A stretch of DNA of 64,000 nucleotides from Gyrodactylus bullatarudis (lineage: Eukaryota > Platyhelminthes > Monogenea > Gyrodactylidea > Gyrodactylidae). The DNA lies in assembly GCA_012064415.1 (NCBI GenBank), contig SSNU01000123.1:1-64000 (forward strand). The letters are read 5' to 3'. How positions within the stretch are numbered: the stretch's first letter is position 1; every line of letters starts with the position of its first letter. Under the pieces are notes generated by a model. It saw nothing but the letters and a program-made list of their open reading frames with translations. It made no database searches and had not been told where the DNA came from. Shown one piece after another: positions 1-11,335 of this stretch. A program made the translations under genes and the position numbers.

Positions 1-1932
1 ACTTGAAAGGCTTGAAGAATTGATTAATTTTTTTAAATCACTACTTGTGAGAGATATTCGATTATATGAATATACCTTTTATGCTTTACTATGTTGTTAA
101 AGCTACTTTTTGGATTTTTAATGAGATATCCTTTAAGTCCGCTTTCAGCAGATATCTTCTTGGGGTGCTTCTCGTGAGAAACATTCGATTTTATGAATTT
201 GCCTTTTTTTGCCTTTTTCAGAATTAAAAATTGCCTTTTTTCATCATAAAGTATGCCTTTTTCTGGTCGCCCTAGTAATAACCTATTTGAATTCTACGGG
301 TATGTTTTCTCTTTCTTTTTTCTCTTCGATCTCTGAAACTGGTTTTTGAAAAAAACTTTCTTTATATTTTGGGTTAATTCCAAAACTAGTACCAAATCTA
401 TTCGAAAAATTTCCAAAAGTAGCCCCAAAGTGGGAATAATCCTAAAACCAGCCCCATACTAGAAATTTTTTCTCAGATTTAGCCGCAAATTTTTCCTAAA
501 TTAACCCCATCCTAATAGCCTGTACGTCGTGATTGTTTTCTCACATCAAATGTTGCAGAATCTATAAATGATAAATTATTGAATATTCCCAATCTTCATC
601 CATTTCACTTCATTCATAAATTGCCTCTCGGATTTATTTTTATTAAGAAAAGTGAACAATGCTGATAAAACCTCCCTTTATTTATCTGACTATTTTATGC
701 AAAAAGTTGAGAATTCTATCGAAACTTCGATATTCTTAAAAGAATCAGACTACTATAGAAGGTACCTATCAAGTTACAAAAGAGAGGAATAGTTCTATTC
801 AAAAAATAGTAAATCAAGAATAAGACTTATAAGACCTAATTAGGGATGAGAAAAAAATGAAGATCAAAGAAAAATTTTAAATTGTCATAACTTCTCAATG
901 AACTATTGTAACTTCATAAGTCATAGTTCATAAGACAGAATATTAGTTCTACTTTCAGAAAAGTGGTCAATAAACTATTTTTAGTTTCTTTAAAACAGAA
1001 TCATGGCTTGAGAAAGTAACCTGTCCCATATATGACCCGCTGGGGCTTAAAGGGTTAAATTCAATACAGTTTTGTCCAAGATAAAAAAATTGAATCATTC
1101 AGAAGATTATTATTGATTGAGCTTTGATCGTAAGTCCACTTCTAACTCATGAAAAAATAACGATTTAAAGAAAAAATGGTTTAGAATTCGATTAATTTGA
1201 ATTTATTAAAAGTAGAGATTTTAGATTCAGCTGGTGATAATTTTAATTTTGCAAGTTTTTTTAAGATGAGCGCTGTTCTAGTCTTGGTATTCATAGAAAG
1301 ATTAGAATTCATCCGTGTGGTTTCCCAATATCAGTTGTTGAGTTTAGGAAAAAGGTGAAATTTTTAATGAGTTTACAATCCAAGCCAGAAATCATCTGAT
1401 CTGATCGACAGAAAATTCTACTTTATCCCACTCGTAAAATAATTATAGAAGAATTAGCCTACAGAAGGGTACCTTAAGATTCGTTATAAGAGAATTATTG
1501 CGCATGTATGAACACAAAAGAAATTTCAAATAATAATGGTCACATGGCCTGAATTATCATTAATTCGTCTGTGTAAACATATTTCCATGGAAAAAAAATA
1601 ACTTAATTATCTAGGCAATTCAATGTTATTTCTTTGCAAAACGAATTGATCGTCTATAAAAGTTTTCCCATAGGATTGAAATAGTTTCGAAAATGAATTC
1701 TATTAATTTACCTCGAAATCAAAAATTAGGTCTTTTTTTGAAAGCTTTAGTAGATAGAGTTCAAGCGTTTACATATTCGAGTTCTATAGGTATGATTACT
1801 CAATAAAAGTTATCTTAATTTTTATCTATGACCCAAGAAAGTAGGTTTTCAAAAATACGTTTTAAAAAATATTAATTTTTTGAAATTATCAACTTTCTTA
1901 GCATATAAAACTAGTTTGATGAATGATAAATA
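1..1932. other. gene-free AT-rich stretch with transposon ends
   Basis: No coding region can be supported. Bases about 195-275 carry several GCCTTTTT units ending in GGTCGCCCTAGTAATAA. This is the same arrangement as the right end of the hAT element at 32.1-32.3 kb, so it is probably a hAT end. Bases about 1022-1058 end in AAAGGGTTAA preceded by CCCATATATGACC, like the right end of the piggyBac-type MITEs elsewhere in the window; no matching left end was found. Bases about 1735-1930 are similar to 51575-51770, so they are a dispersed repeat. Confidence 0.6.
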
Positions 1933-2591
1933 CAGGTAAAAGCTCCGATTCATTAACCTATTTCTTTTTAAATGGAATCGTGCCTCGTTTTATACCCTTT
2001 TGGACCCATGATTGTACACCACAATACACTCAATACATTGGTTTATTCACCATTCTCGATTCTCATTGATCTAAATGATTAATGCTCTATTTTTGCCTTC
2101 AATTCACCCAAATAGTATATTTTAACCTTGTACATTGAAAAATAAGAAGAATATTTGACTAAATGAACTAAGATAGTGATCAAACTCATATACTATTAAT
2201 AAATTATTTCTTCAATATTCATTTAGGAAATTATGTTAAATGATTTCATGAAAAAATGTATTTATCATTCAGCTCTACTATTGATTATGAGATTTTCCTA
2301 AATGAATATTGAAGAAATAATTTATTAATAGTATATGAGTTTGATCTCTATCTTAGTTCATTTAGTCAAATATTCTTCTTATTTTTCAATGTACAAGGTT
2401 AAAACATACTATTTGGGTGAATTGAAGGCAAAAATAGAGCATTAATCATTTAGATCAATGAGAATCGAGAATGGTGAATAAACCAATGTATTGAGTGTAT
2501 TGTGGTGTACAATCATGGGTCCAAAAGGGTATAAAACGAGGCACGATTCCATTTAAAAAGAAATAGGTTAATGAATCGGAGCTTTTACCTG
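1933..2591. repeat. near-perfect long hairpin (inverted repeat, ~298-bp arms)
   Basis: The arm at about 1933-2230 is reverse-complementary to about 2293-2591 with very few differences; the spacer is about 62 bases. The termini read CAGGTAAAAGCTCCGATTC and its complement. No open frame of note lies inside. Arms this similar suggest either a recent insertion or continuing gene conversion. It may be a fold-back or MITE-type DNA element, but I saw no clear target duplication and do not assign a superfamily. Confidence 0.85.
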
Positions 2592-4432
2592 CATATGGGA
2601 TTTTATGAGTTTTGAAAAATTTCGTTCAAGTATAATAGAGCTAATATGCTTGTGTATTCCTGGAGATTAATAGATTTACTATCGAATGGGTGATAAACAA
2701 TGTATTTTCTAAGCCTTAGATGAACAACACTGAGCTGCTAAAATGAAATATGCCAATGGAAGCCGTGAAATATTTAACATTGTAATAGTATTTAAATGTT
2801 ACCTGAGTAGAGTCTGAAGAAACCCGGCGAAGTTCATCTCTCAAATATAAGCTAGTTTTCTCTAACCTTACTTATGAGTTTAGAACCAAACGAAATTATT
2901 CTTGATGAAGTTTGGCAATATTATCGTTCAAATACAGTAAATAAAATCGTTTTTGCAGAATTTTTAATTAGAGATTAAATTTATTTTGTTGATAATTTTG
3001 TTTTGATACAATATTTCTAAATGTTTCTAAACTCAAGTTCAAAATTTTGTCTAATCGATACATTAGTTCAATTTCAAAAGACTAAATTTTATAACTCTAT
3101 ATTATAAAAATTGTTTCTTTAGCAATTTATAAAATCATCAAAGAGCTGCATGTAAACTAAATCTCTAGAAATTGTTTTTATAAAACATGACTTTTGCATT
3201 TTATTAAAATGCTTGTATCTTTCAGGCTGAAAGTTTCAGCATAAAAATATTAATAGGATATCAAAACAGCTATGATATATAGACTTTATATTTCTTTGAT
3301 TCTCTTCTATATTTTGGGTTAGATCTTGCTTGTCTCTTTACAAGCTGTTTTTCAGGAAAATATGGATAGATATCTCTTCCAACTCTGATAATCCAGACAT
3401 GAAAATATGTATATTAACATAATATAATTGCAATTACAATTGTTTGATGTAAAGATTTCCACTGGATATGATAATACAATTCCTTGTAGATATAATTTTG
3501 TAAATCTGTGGAATATCTACTCTGATTATACAGTGTATAATTATTTTCCCATAGGCTTTACCAATTATATTATAAAGTTTATAAGCAACATACATTTTTC
3601 CTGCTTAAATTTATATTTGATTGATTTCTTTATCTGAATTTTACTTTAAGATTGACAAAAATTTATCAACTCAGATATTTCCTGAAGATATAAGAAAAGT
3701 CTGATTTCTTGCTCGAAAAATGACTAATATAATATAGTAAAAGTGATTTCACGTCTAGTTATCGTACAAAAAGTTATGCCTCAAAAAATTCTGTATATAG
3801 CGACAGATTTAAAGAAAAAGGAATTGTACAATGCAATGAAAGGCTAACTGATATGATTTCTACGAAAATCTCTTTATTTTAATCCAATCAACTAAATATG
3901 ATGAAGGTTTTCTAAAATCTTTAGGCCCATTTCACCACTTAAAGAAAATAATCTTTTTCAGAAAATCTACATTAAGCTTCGTATCGACCAACTTTGAATC
4001 CATGCCAATTTCTTTAGCTAGCTTTGCCTGTGGAATTAGTTTTGTTTTACAAAATACCTGCTAGTTTTCAAATCTTTAATTTTATTAAGAAGACTCTTTT
4101 GTAAGGGTTATAAAAATTATCGCTACTATATTCTATTTTTTACCAAAATCAGGTGCCACATGAGGATCGTGTACACTACTTTATTGGCTCACTTACTTCA
4201 TGGCCACTGGCCAGGTTGTCTTCTGACTAGTAATTATCTTGAATTTCAAAATCAAAAATGAAATATGATAGAGATTTTTAAATATTTATCTTTATAAAAT
4301 GGCTCTGATTACGCACATGTTAGATCGAAAGCTTGTTCTATTCGTCAGTAATTTAAACAAGGCCAACCTAAAAGCGATCCGATTTGAACAATCAGATCAA
4401 ACGTGAAACACTGTGTTATCTTCAATCAATCT
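2592..4432. other. gene-free AT-rich stretch
   Basis: No supported gene. The open frames here are short and of AT-rich composition, with no recognisable domain. One copy of a dispersed motif resembling GTCTGAAGAAACCCGGCGAA lies at about 2812-2832. Confidence 0.5.
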
Positions 4433-4690
4433 AATCCGATTCTGGTTTTAATGAAAAAATCCATTATGAGGATTGGAAGACAAGTGAATAATTAGTAATA
4501 AAGCTTGTATTACATCGGTTCTCATTAGACTCTTACACCGGCTAGCTATTTATACAAAATTATTAAGAAAATTATACTAATTATTCACTTGTCTTCCAAT
4601 TTTCATAATGAATTTTTTCATTGAAATCAGAATTCCTGTCAAAAATGTATTTCAAGAGTTTCGGCAATATTTCTCACAAAATGACTATAT
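4433..4690. repeat. fold-back repeat with a second copy at 55.08-55.19 kb
   Basis: About 4433-4505 (…GAAGACAAGTGAATAATTAG…) is inverted at about 4570-4640 (…ATTATTCACTTGTCTTCCAA…), which gives a hairpin of roughly 200 bases. The right arm and following sequence (…TTTCGGCAATATTTCTCAC…) recur at about 55075-55190, next to a Penelope-like fragment. The loop carries, in reverse orientation, the motif described in the findings (GTCTAATGAGAACCGATG). It is probably a non-autonomous mobile element. Confidence 0.65.
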
Positions 4691-4732
4691 AATTCGGATA
4701 AATTCGTTAAAGAACTACTGTTTCCAGCTTAA

Positions 4733-4948
4733 CCCTTTCGGTGCCGAGACTATTTCACAATTTTTATAAAAACCAAAATTTAGCTATGAAGATACCAAGT
4801 TATTTGGCCAAAAATATTACTAATGCAAGTTCACATTATGAGCTTCAATTTAAACTTAAATTGATCCAGAAACCTATCAAACTGGTAGAGTTATGAAGGT
4901 TCAAAAAAATTGGAAAATGGACATATATGTCCATCGGCACCGAAAGGG
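4733..4948. mobile_element. piggyBac-type MITE, 216 bp, TTAA target site
   Basis: The element is bounded by TTAA on both sides (4729-4732 and 4949-4952). Its termini are perfect inverted repeats, CCCTTTCGGTGCCGA and its complement. TTAA duplication and a terminus starting CCC are typical of the piggyBac superfamily. It is too short to code. A small palindrome, GGACATATATGTCC, sits just inside the right inverted repeat; the related elements at 1.05 kb and 46.6 kb have the same arrangement with different sequence. Confidence 0.85.
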
Positions 4949-5175
4949 TTAATACTTTAGAACCCAATTTTTGATAGGGAACTCCAGATCTTTAACTGGA
5001 TAAGTTGAGCTTTGGCAAGGAGACTACTGCAAGAAGAGAGGGCTGATGTTCAAGCGGAAGATGCCTCTTTGGACTTTCTCAAGTTCATTTACGAATGACT
5101 TTGTACCTAATTTTGCATGAGAAGTTTTCATTAACAGGTTTTTTTCATAATTTTATTTTTCTCAAGACAACTAAA

Positions 5176-6708
5176 ATGAAGTTGAATGAAATTCAAGAAG
5201 ATCCACCCCTCTCATTCCAAGAGCTCCTGGCCAAATTCTCCAGCCTATCTCAACATTCAGAGAAGACAGAATCTCCATTGTTTTCGCCGAAAATTGCAAA
5301 TTATCGAAATGTTAATTCTAGATCTCCAATATCACTCAAGTCAATGTCAGAATCCTTTACATCGGAGCCATCATTAAATGAATTAAGCAATCTAAGTAAA
5401 ATAATTTGCACAGCCAATGAAATCGATCAGAAAGAGGATAAATTTCAAATTCTCTCAGAGATATCTTCGCCATCTGAGACAATTCTCAGTATTGACGATG
5501 ACGACGATGTTAATAAATTACAGGAGGTTAAGAATACGAGTTCATTCCAGTTCTCAACAATCTCAAGTTTATCCTCAGGTTCAACCTCGACAAGCTATAC
5601 CTTCTCAACTATCGACTCGGAATATTTGGACTGGATGAAGATGAATGTAAAAGAGGTCAGTAGTGAATCAGAAAGTTTTCTCATTTCAGACACCCTGAAC
5701 AAACTAACAGACGATTTTCAATTGGCTGAACTTATCGATATGTTCAATAGAAACTCTTTTGGCTGGCAAATTGAATGGGTAAGTTTTCGATCCGAAATAT
5801 TGATTACTGAAATAACGAATGTTGCTTAGTCGAAAGCAAAGTACTTTAACGAGTGAAAGAATTAATTTTTTGGAGTTGAAGAGCTTACTTTAAAATTTTT
5901 TAGGATAAGTCAAATCGAAATGTCCTACTTGGCTTATGCAGAGTGTTTATCAATCTGACAGTGCCGGTGAAAATGTCATTATCTCACATAACCGAAATGA
6001 CAGAAAACAGTCTTGATTATAACAGTAGTGGTTTTCCAATAAAATTGGTCTCTTTCTTCCTCCCTAGGGGAACAACTCAGATTCTGCAGATTTCCTCGTG
6101 AGTTTTATTTTTGTATGTGTATAGCTACTTTCAAGTAGTTCCATAAAAATATTTTATTTTTTAATCCAGAAAAACTAGAATAGTCGACGTAGTAAAGTCT
6201 TTACTGCAGCATTTCAAAATTCAAGAGTCAGATAAAAATTTCGCCCTATGCGAACATACAATTGAAAATAATACGAGTAAGTAACATTTATTATCATTAA
6301 AACACAATAATTAATTTACATCTTGTTAATATCACATTAAACTGTTTTTATTATTTAGTATTCCTAAAAAAGTTAAACTGCAAGGAGATATTGATGAACG
6401 TTTTGTTGAGTTGGGCAAAAGAAGCCATTATTACTAAAGACTCTGAAGTATTCAACAGAAAACGACTAGTTCTTCAGGAGAATGAAAATTGGGAAATCGA
6501 TGTGAGTATACTAATTGAATTGTCATATCACAGAACTTGGATTAATATAAATTTACTCTCACAGTGGAAAAAATTTTCACCAGTTGAATTGGAGAATTTC
6601 ATCAAAATACTAAACAAGGAGGAGAACGAATACCGACAGGCAATTATCCATTACTATGGTCAAATGCGTAAAGTCATTGAGATGAAGATGGAGGAACATC
6701 TTAAATAA
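5176..6708 (+). CDS. RASSF: Ras association domain family protein (RASSF1-6 type), RA + SARAH
   Basis: Five exons: 5176-5778, 5904-6097, 6170-6276, 6359-6501, 6565-6708. All junctions are GT-AG and in phase, giving 396 residues. The first 200 residues are Ser/Thr-rich and low in complexity, with no zinc finger visible. Residues about 200-345 form a Ras-association (RA) domain, recognised by blocks such as RIVDVVKSLLQHFK and KNFALCEH. The last 47 residues are a SARAH helix (FSPVELENFIKILNKEE, then a basic/acidic coiled helix). RASSF proteins bind Ras-like GTPases through RA and Hippo/MST kinases through SARAH. ATG 5176 is the first start fitting the Ser-rich exon; another in-frame start lies upstream at 5095, and a 5' non-coding exon is possible. 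An AATAAA lies at about 6735. Introns are 63-125 bp. Confidence 0.88.
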
Positions 6709-6768
6709 TGATTGTAAATTACAACTGTAAAATTAATAAATTTTTTTGTTCTACATCGAACTTCCCAT

Positions 6769-7185
6769 TCATTTTTGAATAGGATTACTTTTTAAATTAC
6801 TTATTAAATATTTCATACGACTCAAATCATATTTACTGCTTGAATTAATCTTCATGTCAGATTGGATAAGTGAATCAATTCGATTCCAAATGGCACTATC
6901 AGTAGATGTACAGTTTGCAAGAGATGCAGAAAGTGCAATAGATTTTTCTTGCTCTCTCTTGAGCTCGTGATCATGATTTTTATTCTGCTCTAGAGACGAA
7001 ACAAGTTGGTTTCGATATTCGGTTATCCATTTTTGTAAATCTTCCATACCCTTTTGTTCCATTTCAGCAATTTTTTTGAGTTCTAGTTCATCTTTTTCTT
7101 CTATATTCTTGAGAAACTCTTCTCTCCATTTTCTTATTGTTTCTGGTTCATCATCTCTTTCAGTAGTAGCTGATAATACATCCAT
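6769..7185 (-). CDS. Clc: clathrin light chain (C-terminal two-thirds, short form)
   Basis: The open frame from ATG 7185 encodes 138 residues ending at TGA 6769-6771. It contains the heavy-chain-binding helix signature EPETIRKWREEF followed by a long charged helix. Its C-terminus (W-x-R-I … KYDLSRMKYLISNLKSNP) matches the family's WE+VA…KDVSRLRSVLMSLKQ ending. Light chains coat vesicles by binding the clathrin heavy-chain hub. The acidic N-terminal region with the conserved EED motif is missing. A splice acceptor (TTGCTTAG) lies just upstream at 7202-7203, so a 5' exon is likely; ATG 7598-7600 with a donor at 7577 would join in phase (151 residues) but still lacks the EED segment. The gene is tail-to-tail with RASSF, with 60 bp between the stops. 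The family call is fairly sure; the start is not. Confidence 0.75.
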   Translation of the reverse strand: MDVLSATTERDDEPETIRKWREEFLKNIEEKDELELKKIAEMEQKGMEDLQKWITEYRNQLVSSLEQNKNHDHELKREQEKSIALSASLANCTSTDSAIWNRIDSLIQSDMKINSSSKYDLSRMKYLISNLKSNPIQK

Positions 7186-7201
7186 GAATGAAATTTTCTG
7201 A

Positions 7202-7927
7202 CTAAGCAATTCAAAATATTTCTGAACAAGTCAAGTAGTAAAACAATATTTTAACTTTTCAGAATTATATTTAGGAAATTAAAAAGCTAAGGTTATATAA
7301 AGTTTGGTTTTTCGTCGTATTTTTAAATAAATCTTTAACATGAATAAATAAAACGTTCTTAAATCAACTATACAAATCAAATATACTAACAATACTATTT
7401 AATAATCTCGACAACACTACTTTGAATAACATGAAATGAAACATAATTATTCCTCCTAAAGTTCATTTCTTAAGAATTTTCTGATACTATTTTTGTCATG
7501 GTGTTTCTCATCATCAAAACCATATTTTTCTAATCAAGAGAATATTATTGATCGTCATGTGCTTACTAAACTTTTACTTGATAATCTCTATCTCTTTCAT
7601 TGTATCTAAAGGAACACGCTTGGATTATCACGGTTAGTGTATGTATAGACATTCTCAGTGATGCAATCATCCTTGCTCACTGAATCTCAACACATGGGTC
7701 TATAGTGTAATAATAATTTTTTATTTTTAGAGCTGGTAATTTTTGTATGCTTTTATCGTTGAAACTATCACGATTATTATTATCAATATTAGTGCTTGAT
7801 AATATATATTAACTAACCACCTGGATTGGATAATTTTTCATTAAACTTCAATTATATTAAGACAAGAGATTTTTAATAACATTGCTCAATAACCTTTTTT
7901 GTAATTCAAAAATAAAACAATAGAAAT
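7202..7927. other. intergenic / 5' region between clathrin light chain and beta-tubulin
   Basis: Divergent gene starts flank this 0.7-kb AT-rich segment, so it must hold the promoters of both genes. No TATA box or other motif could be assigned with confidence. A possible 5' exon of the clathrin light chain lies at 7578-7600 on the minus strand. Confidence 0.5.
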
Positions 7928-9408
7928 ATGAGAGAAATCGTTCACGTTCAAGCCGGTCAATGTGGCAACCAAATCGGCTCAAAAGTATGATATTTGCTTG
8001 TAATTTTTTTTGTCAAAATTAGTTTTGGGAAGTTATCTCTGAGGAGCATGGAATTGATTACGATGGAAAGTTCATTGGTGACAAGCCGGTTCTTTTGGAT
8101 CGCATTGATGTCTATTATAATGAAGCATCAAACAAAAAATATGTTCCCAGAGCTGTACTGGTAGATTTGGAGCCAGGCACTATGGATACTGTACGTGCTG
8201 GAGTTCTCAAAGATCTCTTTCGACCTGATAATTTTGTCTTTGGCCAAAGTGGCGCCGGTAATAACTGGGCTAAAGGACATTATACCGAGGGTGCTGAATT
8301 GGTCGATTCTGTTCTTGAAGTTGTAAGGAAAGAATCTGAATCATGTGATTGCCTGCAAGGCTTTCAATTGTGTCATTCCCTTGGGGGTGGTACCGGTTCA
8401 GGTATGGGTACACTACTTATTTCGAAAATTCGCGAGGAATTTCCTGATAGAATCATGAATACTTTCTCAATTATGCCATCACCCAAAGTGAGTTGAAAGG
8501 ATAATATAAAAGAAGAAGAAAATTAACTATTTTCCTTAGGTATCAGATACTGTTGTCGAGCCATATAATGCCACCTTATCTGTTCATCAACTTGTAGAGA
8601 ATACTGATGAAACTTATTGCATCGATAATGAAGCTCTCTATGATATCTGCTTCAGAACGTTGAAGTTGAAGAATCCAACTTATGGAGACTTGAACCATTT
8701 GGTTAGTGCCACAATGTCAGGTGTAACAACTTGTCTCAGATTCCCTGGTCAATTGAATGCTGATTTGAGGAAGTTAGCCGTTAATATGGTACCATTTCCA
8801 CGTTTACACTTTTTCGTACCTGGTTTTGCTCCGTTGACTTCACAGAGTTCACAAAACTTTAAGACTCAAACTGTTGCCGAGTTAACCCAGCAAATGTTTG
8901 ATTCCAAGAACATGATGGCAGCTTGTGATCCAAGACAGGGCAAATATTTGACAGTAGCAGCTATGTTCCGTGGTCTAATTTCAATGAAAGATGTCGATGA
9001 TCAAATGCTGGCTGTTCAGAACAAGAATAGCGGTTTCTTTGTGGAATGGATTCCAAATAATGTAAAGACAGCTGTCTGCGATATTCCTCCAAAAGGTCTT
9101 AAAATGTCTGTCACATTTATTGGAAATACCACCAGTATTCAACAGTTATTCACACGTATTAGTGAACAGTTCATGAAAATGTTCAACAAGAAAGCCTTTC
9201 TTCATTGGTTAGTTTAGATAATTTTATTTTCCCCTTTACAAATTTAAATCCTCTCTCTTTAAAAAGGTACACATCTGAAGGTATGGATGATATGGAGTTT
9301 ACTGAAGCTGAATCAAATCTTGCTGATCTTGTATCAGAGTACCAACAGCATCAAGAGAGAGGTGTCGATGAAGGCGAAGAGTATGGTGTTGACGAAGATG
9401 AACAGTAA
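7928..9408 (+). CDS. beta-tubulin (divergent isotype)
   Basis: Four exons: 7928-7984, 8023-8487, 8540-9207, 9267-9408, giving 443 residues, the usual length. The first codons, [17 protein letters not shown], carry the MREI element used in cotranslational tubulin mRNA autoregulation and the Cys/Gln nucleotide site. The GTP signature GGGTGSG, the [17 protein letters not shown] block and the [15 protein letters not shown] block are present, and the protein ends in an acidic Glu/Asp-rich tail. The first intron, after codon 19, is 38 bp; the others are 52 and 59 bp. Substitutions at normally near-invariant places (for example [31 protein letters not shown]) suggest a fast-evolving or tissue-restricted isotype. 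A pseudogene is unlikely because the frame and splice sites are intact. Confidence 0.96.
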
Positions 9409-10710
9409 ATGAAGGGGATAAAAGCAAACTAAATGAGACAAGGCAATAATAATACACAAATTTTCACCATTTTTAGAAAAAACCACCTAATTTTTATTGA
9501 TCTTGAATTGAGTGTTACTTTTTGAGATTATGCTATGAAAAATAATAAAAATTACAATCCATAAAGACCATAAAGGTCAGTCAGCTTGTAATGGGCTTTT
9601 TTTGAGATTTTTAAACTTTTTTCATTTTTATAGTAAATTTTCAAAAAAAGTTGAGAGGAAATATCTTCAAGATGATGGATTTCTTTAAAAAAATTTGATT
9701 GATTAAAAAAAATTATATTGGTTCTTTTAATTATTATTAGAGTAAAAACAAAAAAGTGCATGGCATTTTTTGTTAATTTTCATCTTTTATAACTTTAAGA
9801 CCAATTTTGAGGATGATCCATTCCAAAAGCACGTTTGAACTCATGAGCATCTTATAGAGAATTTTACGCTCATTCAAATGATATCAAATTTGATTCTAAA
9901 ATGTCTAAGAATCAAGTCGAAAAATTGGTTTATTCAAGTCCCGATTATGAAAATTGGGCTATTTCGGTTTTTCGCGAATTGCGCAAAAACTGAGCAAATT
10001 TTTGGAAGCAGATTCGAAATTTGCTTAACATTTTAAACCATAATCAGTTTGTCGCGAAAATTTATCGCAAATTTTTTTTCATTGAAAATGCTTCTTCATT
10101 TTGACAGACAAGCATAAAAATCCTAAAATTTTCAAACAGCCACTTAATTACTGTGGTCCCTTGACTTAGGGCCTTTACAGAGAGCAAATAAGGTTTCTGG
10201 ACCAAATTTTCTGAGCACGTTTGGTCTCAGATTTTTAATCCATTAAAACTTGTACAAGATTCTCTTTTGAAAGTAACATGGTTCTATCGCAAAAATTCCT
10301 CATTAGTAATGAGGAACAACTTTTTACAAGTTTAACACAGTTATAATTTAAACACGATTCAATGTTCTATCTGAGAACTTGAAACTCGAAAAATCCCACC
10401 TTAAGTCGAGGAACAGTGGATTAATGAATTTTCATACCTAAAATCCTTAGTCGAGTTTCTATGTTTTTTGATACATTTGATTTTCTGAAGTCCACCCGAT
10501 GAGATGTTTACCAACTTGAGAAATGCAACAAAAAAAAGTCAACCAGGCTGAAATTTTCACATGTTGTTCAGTTTTCCGATACTCATAGTGTTACAGTCAC
10601 CATCAGTATTTAGAGTTTCTTTTCTTACAACGTCTGTATTTTTCATCAAGTAATCGAATATTTTAGAGATTTTTTAGGAATCCAGACCGTTTTTTAAACT
10701 TTGAGCTGAA
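9409..10710. other. tubulin 3' region and gene-free stretch
   Basis: No supported gene. An AATAAA-like signal near 9540 could serve beta-tubulin. From about 10.0 kb the sequence is decayed repeat. Confidence 0.4.
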
Positions 10711-10825
10711 CGTTTTTATTGATTTGTAAGCGGCATATTGGTCAAAAAAGGTTCTACAGAATCAAGATTAGACAAGAAAATCAACTCTGCTAAACCTGAT
10801 CAAATGCTACACTTGGGAGTTAAAA
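10711..10825. repeat. fragment of the dispersed fold-back family
   Basis: The segment GATTAGACAAGAAAATCAA and its surroundings match the interior of the fold-back elements at 14.1-14.8 kb and 58.8-59.7 kb. No arms are visible, so it is a remnant. Confidence 0.6.
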
Positions 10826-10837
10826 TGATTAAATTAG

Positions 10838-11104
10838 AGAACAGTTGCCCCCTATTGTTTCTCTCTAGGTTTACTTTGAATCGTGTTGGTCTTTTTATGT
10901 CATCGTTTTCATTTCATCGATGTTAAAAAGCCCTTAGCCTCTTTGTCATTCAGAAAAATTACTGCAAAAAATTCAAATTCTTCTCTAAGTTTACTTTGAG
11001 TCGTGTTGGGATTCGTTTTCATTTCATCGATGTTAAAAAGCCCTTAGTCTCTTTGTCATTCAGAAAAATTACTGTCAAACAAGAGGGGTCAAATGTCCTA
11101 TAGA
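10838..11104. mobile_element. MITE with internal tandem duplication (CCCCCT…AGGGG ends)
   Basis: The ends read TTAGAGAACAGTTGCCCCCT and AGAGGGGTCAAATGTCCTAT. A unit of about 118 bp (TTTACTTTGARTCGTGTTGG … CAGAAAAATTACTG) occurs twice in tandem. Single-unit relatives lie at about 38983-39110 and 49938-50095, where CATTTGCCCCCTCTG … AGAGGGGGCAACTGTTCTC gives the two ends of an undisturbed copy. No coding capacity; superfamily not assigned. Confidence 0.7.
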
Positions 11105-11114
11105 TTAGCTGTTA

Positions 11115-11335
11115 AAATTTCGATTTCTTGGTGTCCAGCATCTCTATCGATTTCTCACGTCCTTGATGCAATTCAAAAAAGATTTTTGAGAGTATCAGCT
11201 TTACCGAATAACAGTTTTTGCAAAATAAAATTACACCTGCATAGAAGATATTTTTGATGCCTCAAACTTGCCAACTCTAACGTTTATACTCTTTGAAATG
11301 CTGTTTCGTGTGATAGAAATCTGAGGAATGACTGA
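11115..11335 (+). pseudogene. relic of LINE reverse transcriptase 3' end
   Basis: In translation, fragments such as ISHVLDAIQKRFLRVSAL and LHLHRRYF resemble the region after the reverse transcriptase of Jockey/CR1-type LINEs (… IE.IQKRFLR … RR …). The frame is interrupted soon after and there is no open reading frame of useful length. The identification rests on a short stretch. Confidence 0.4.
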
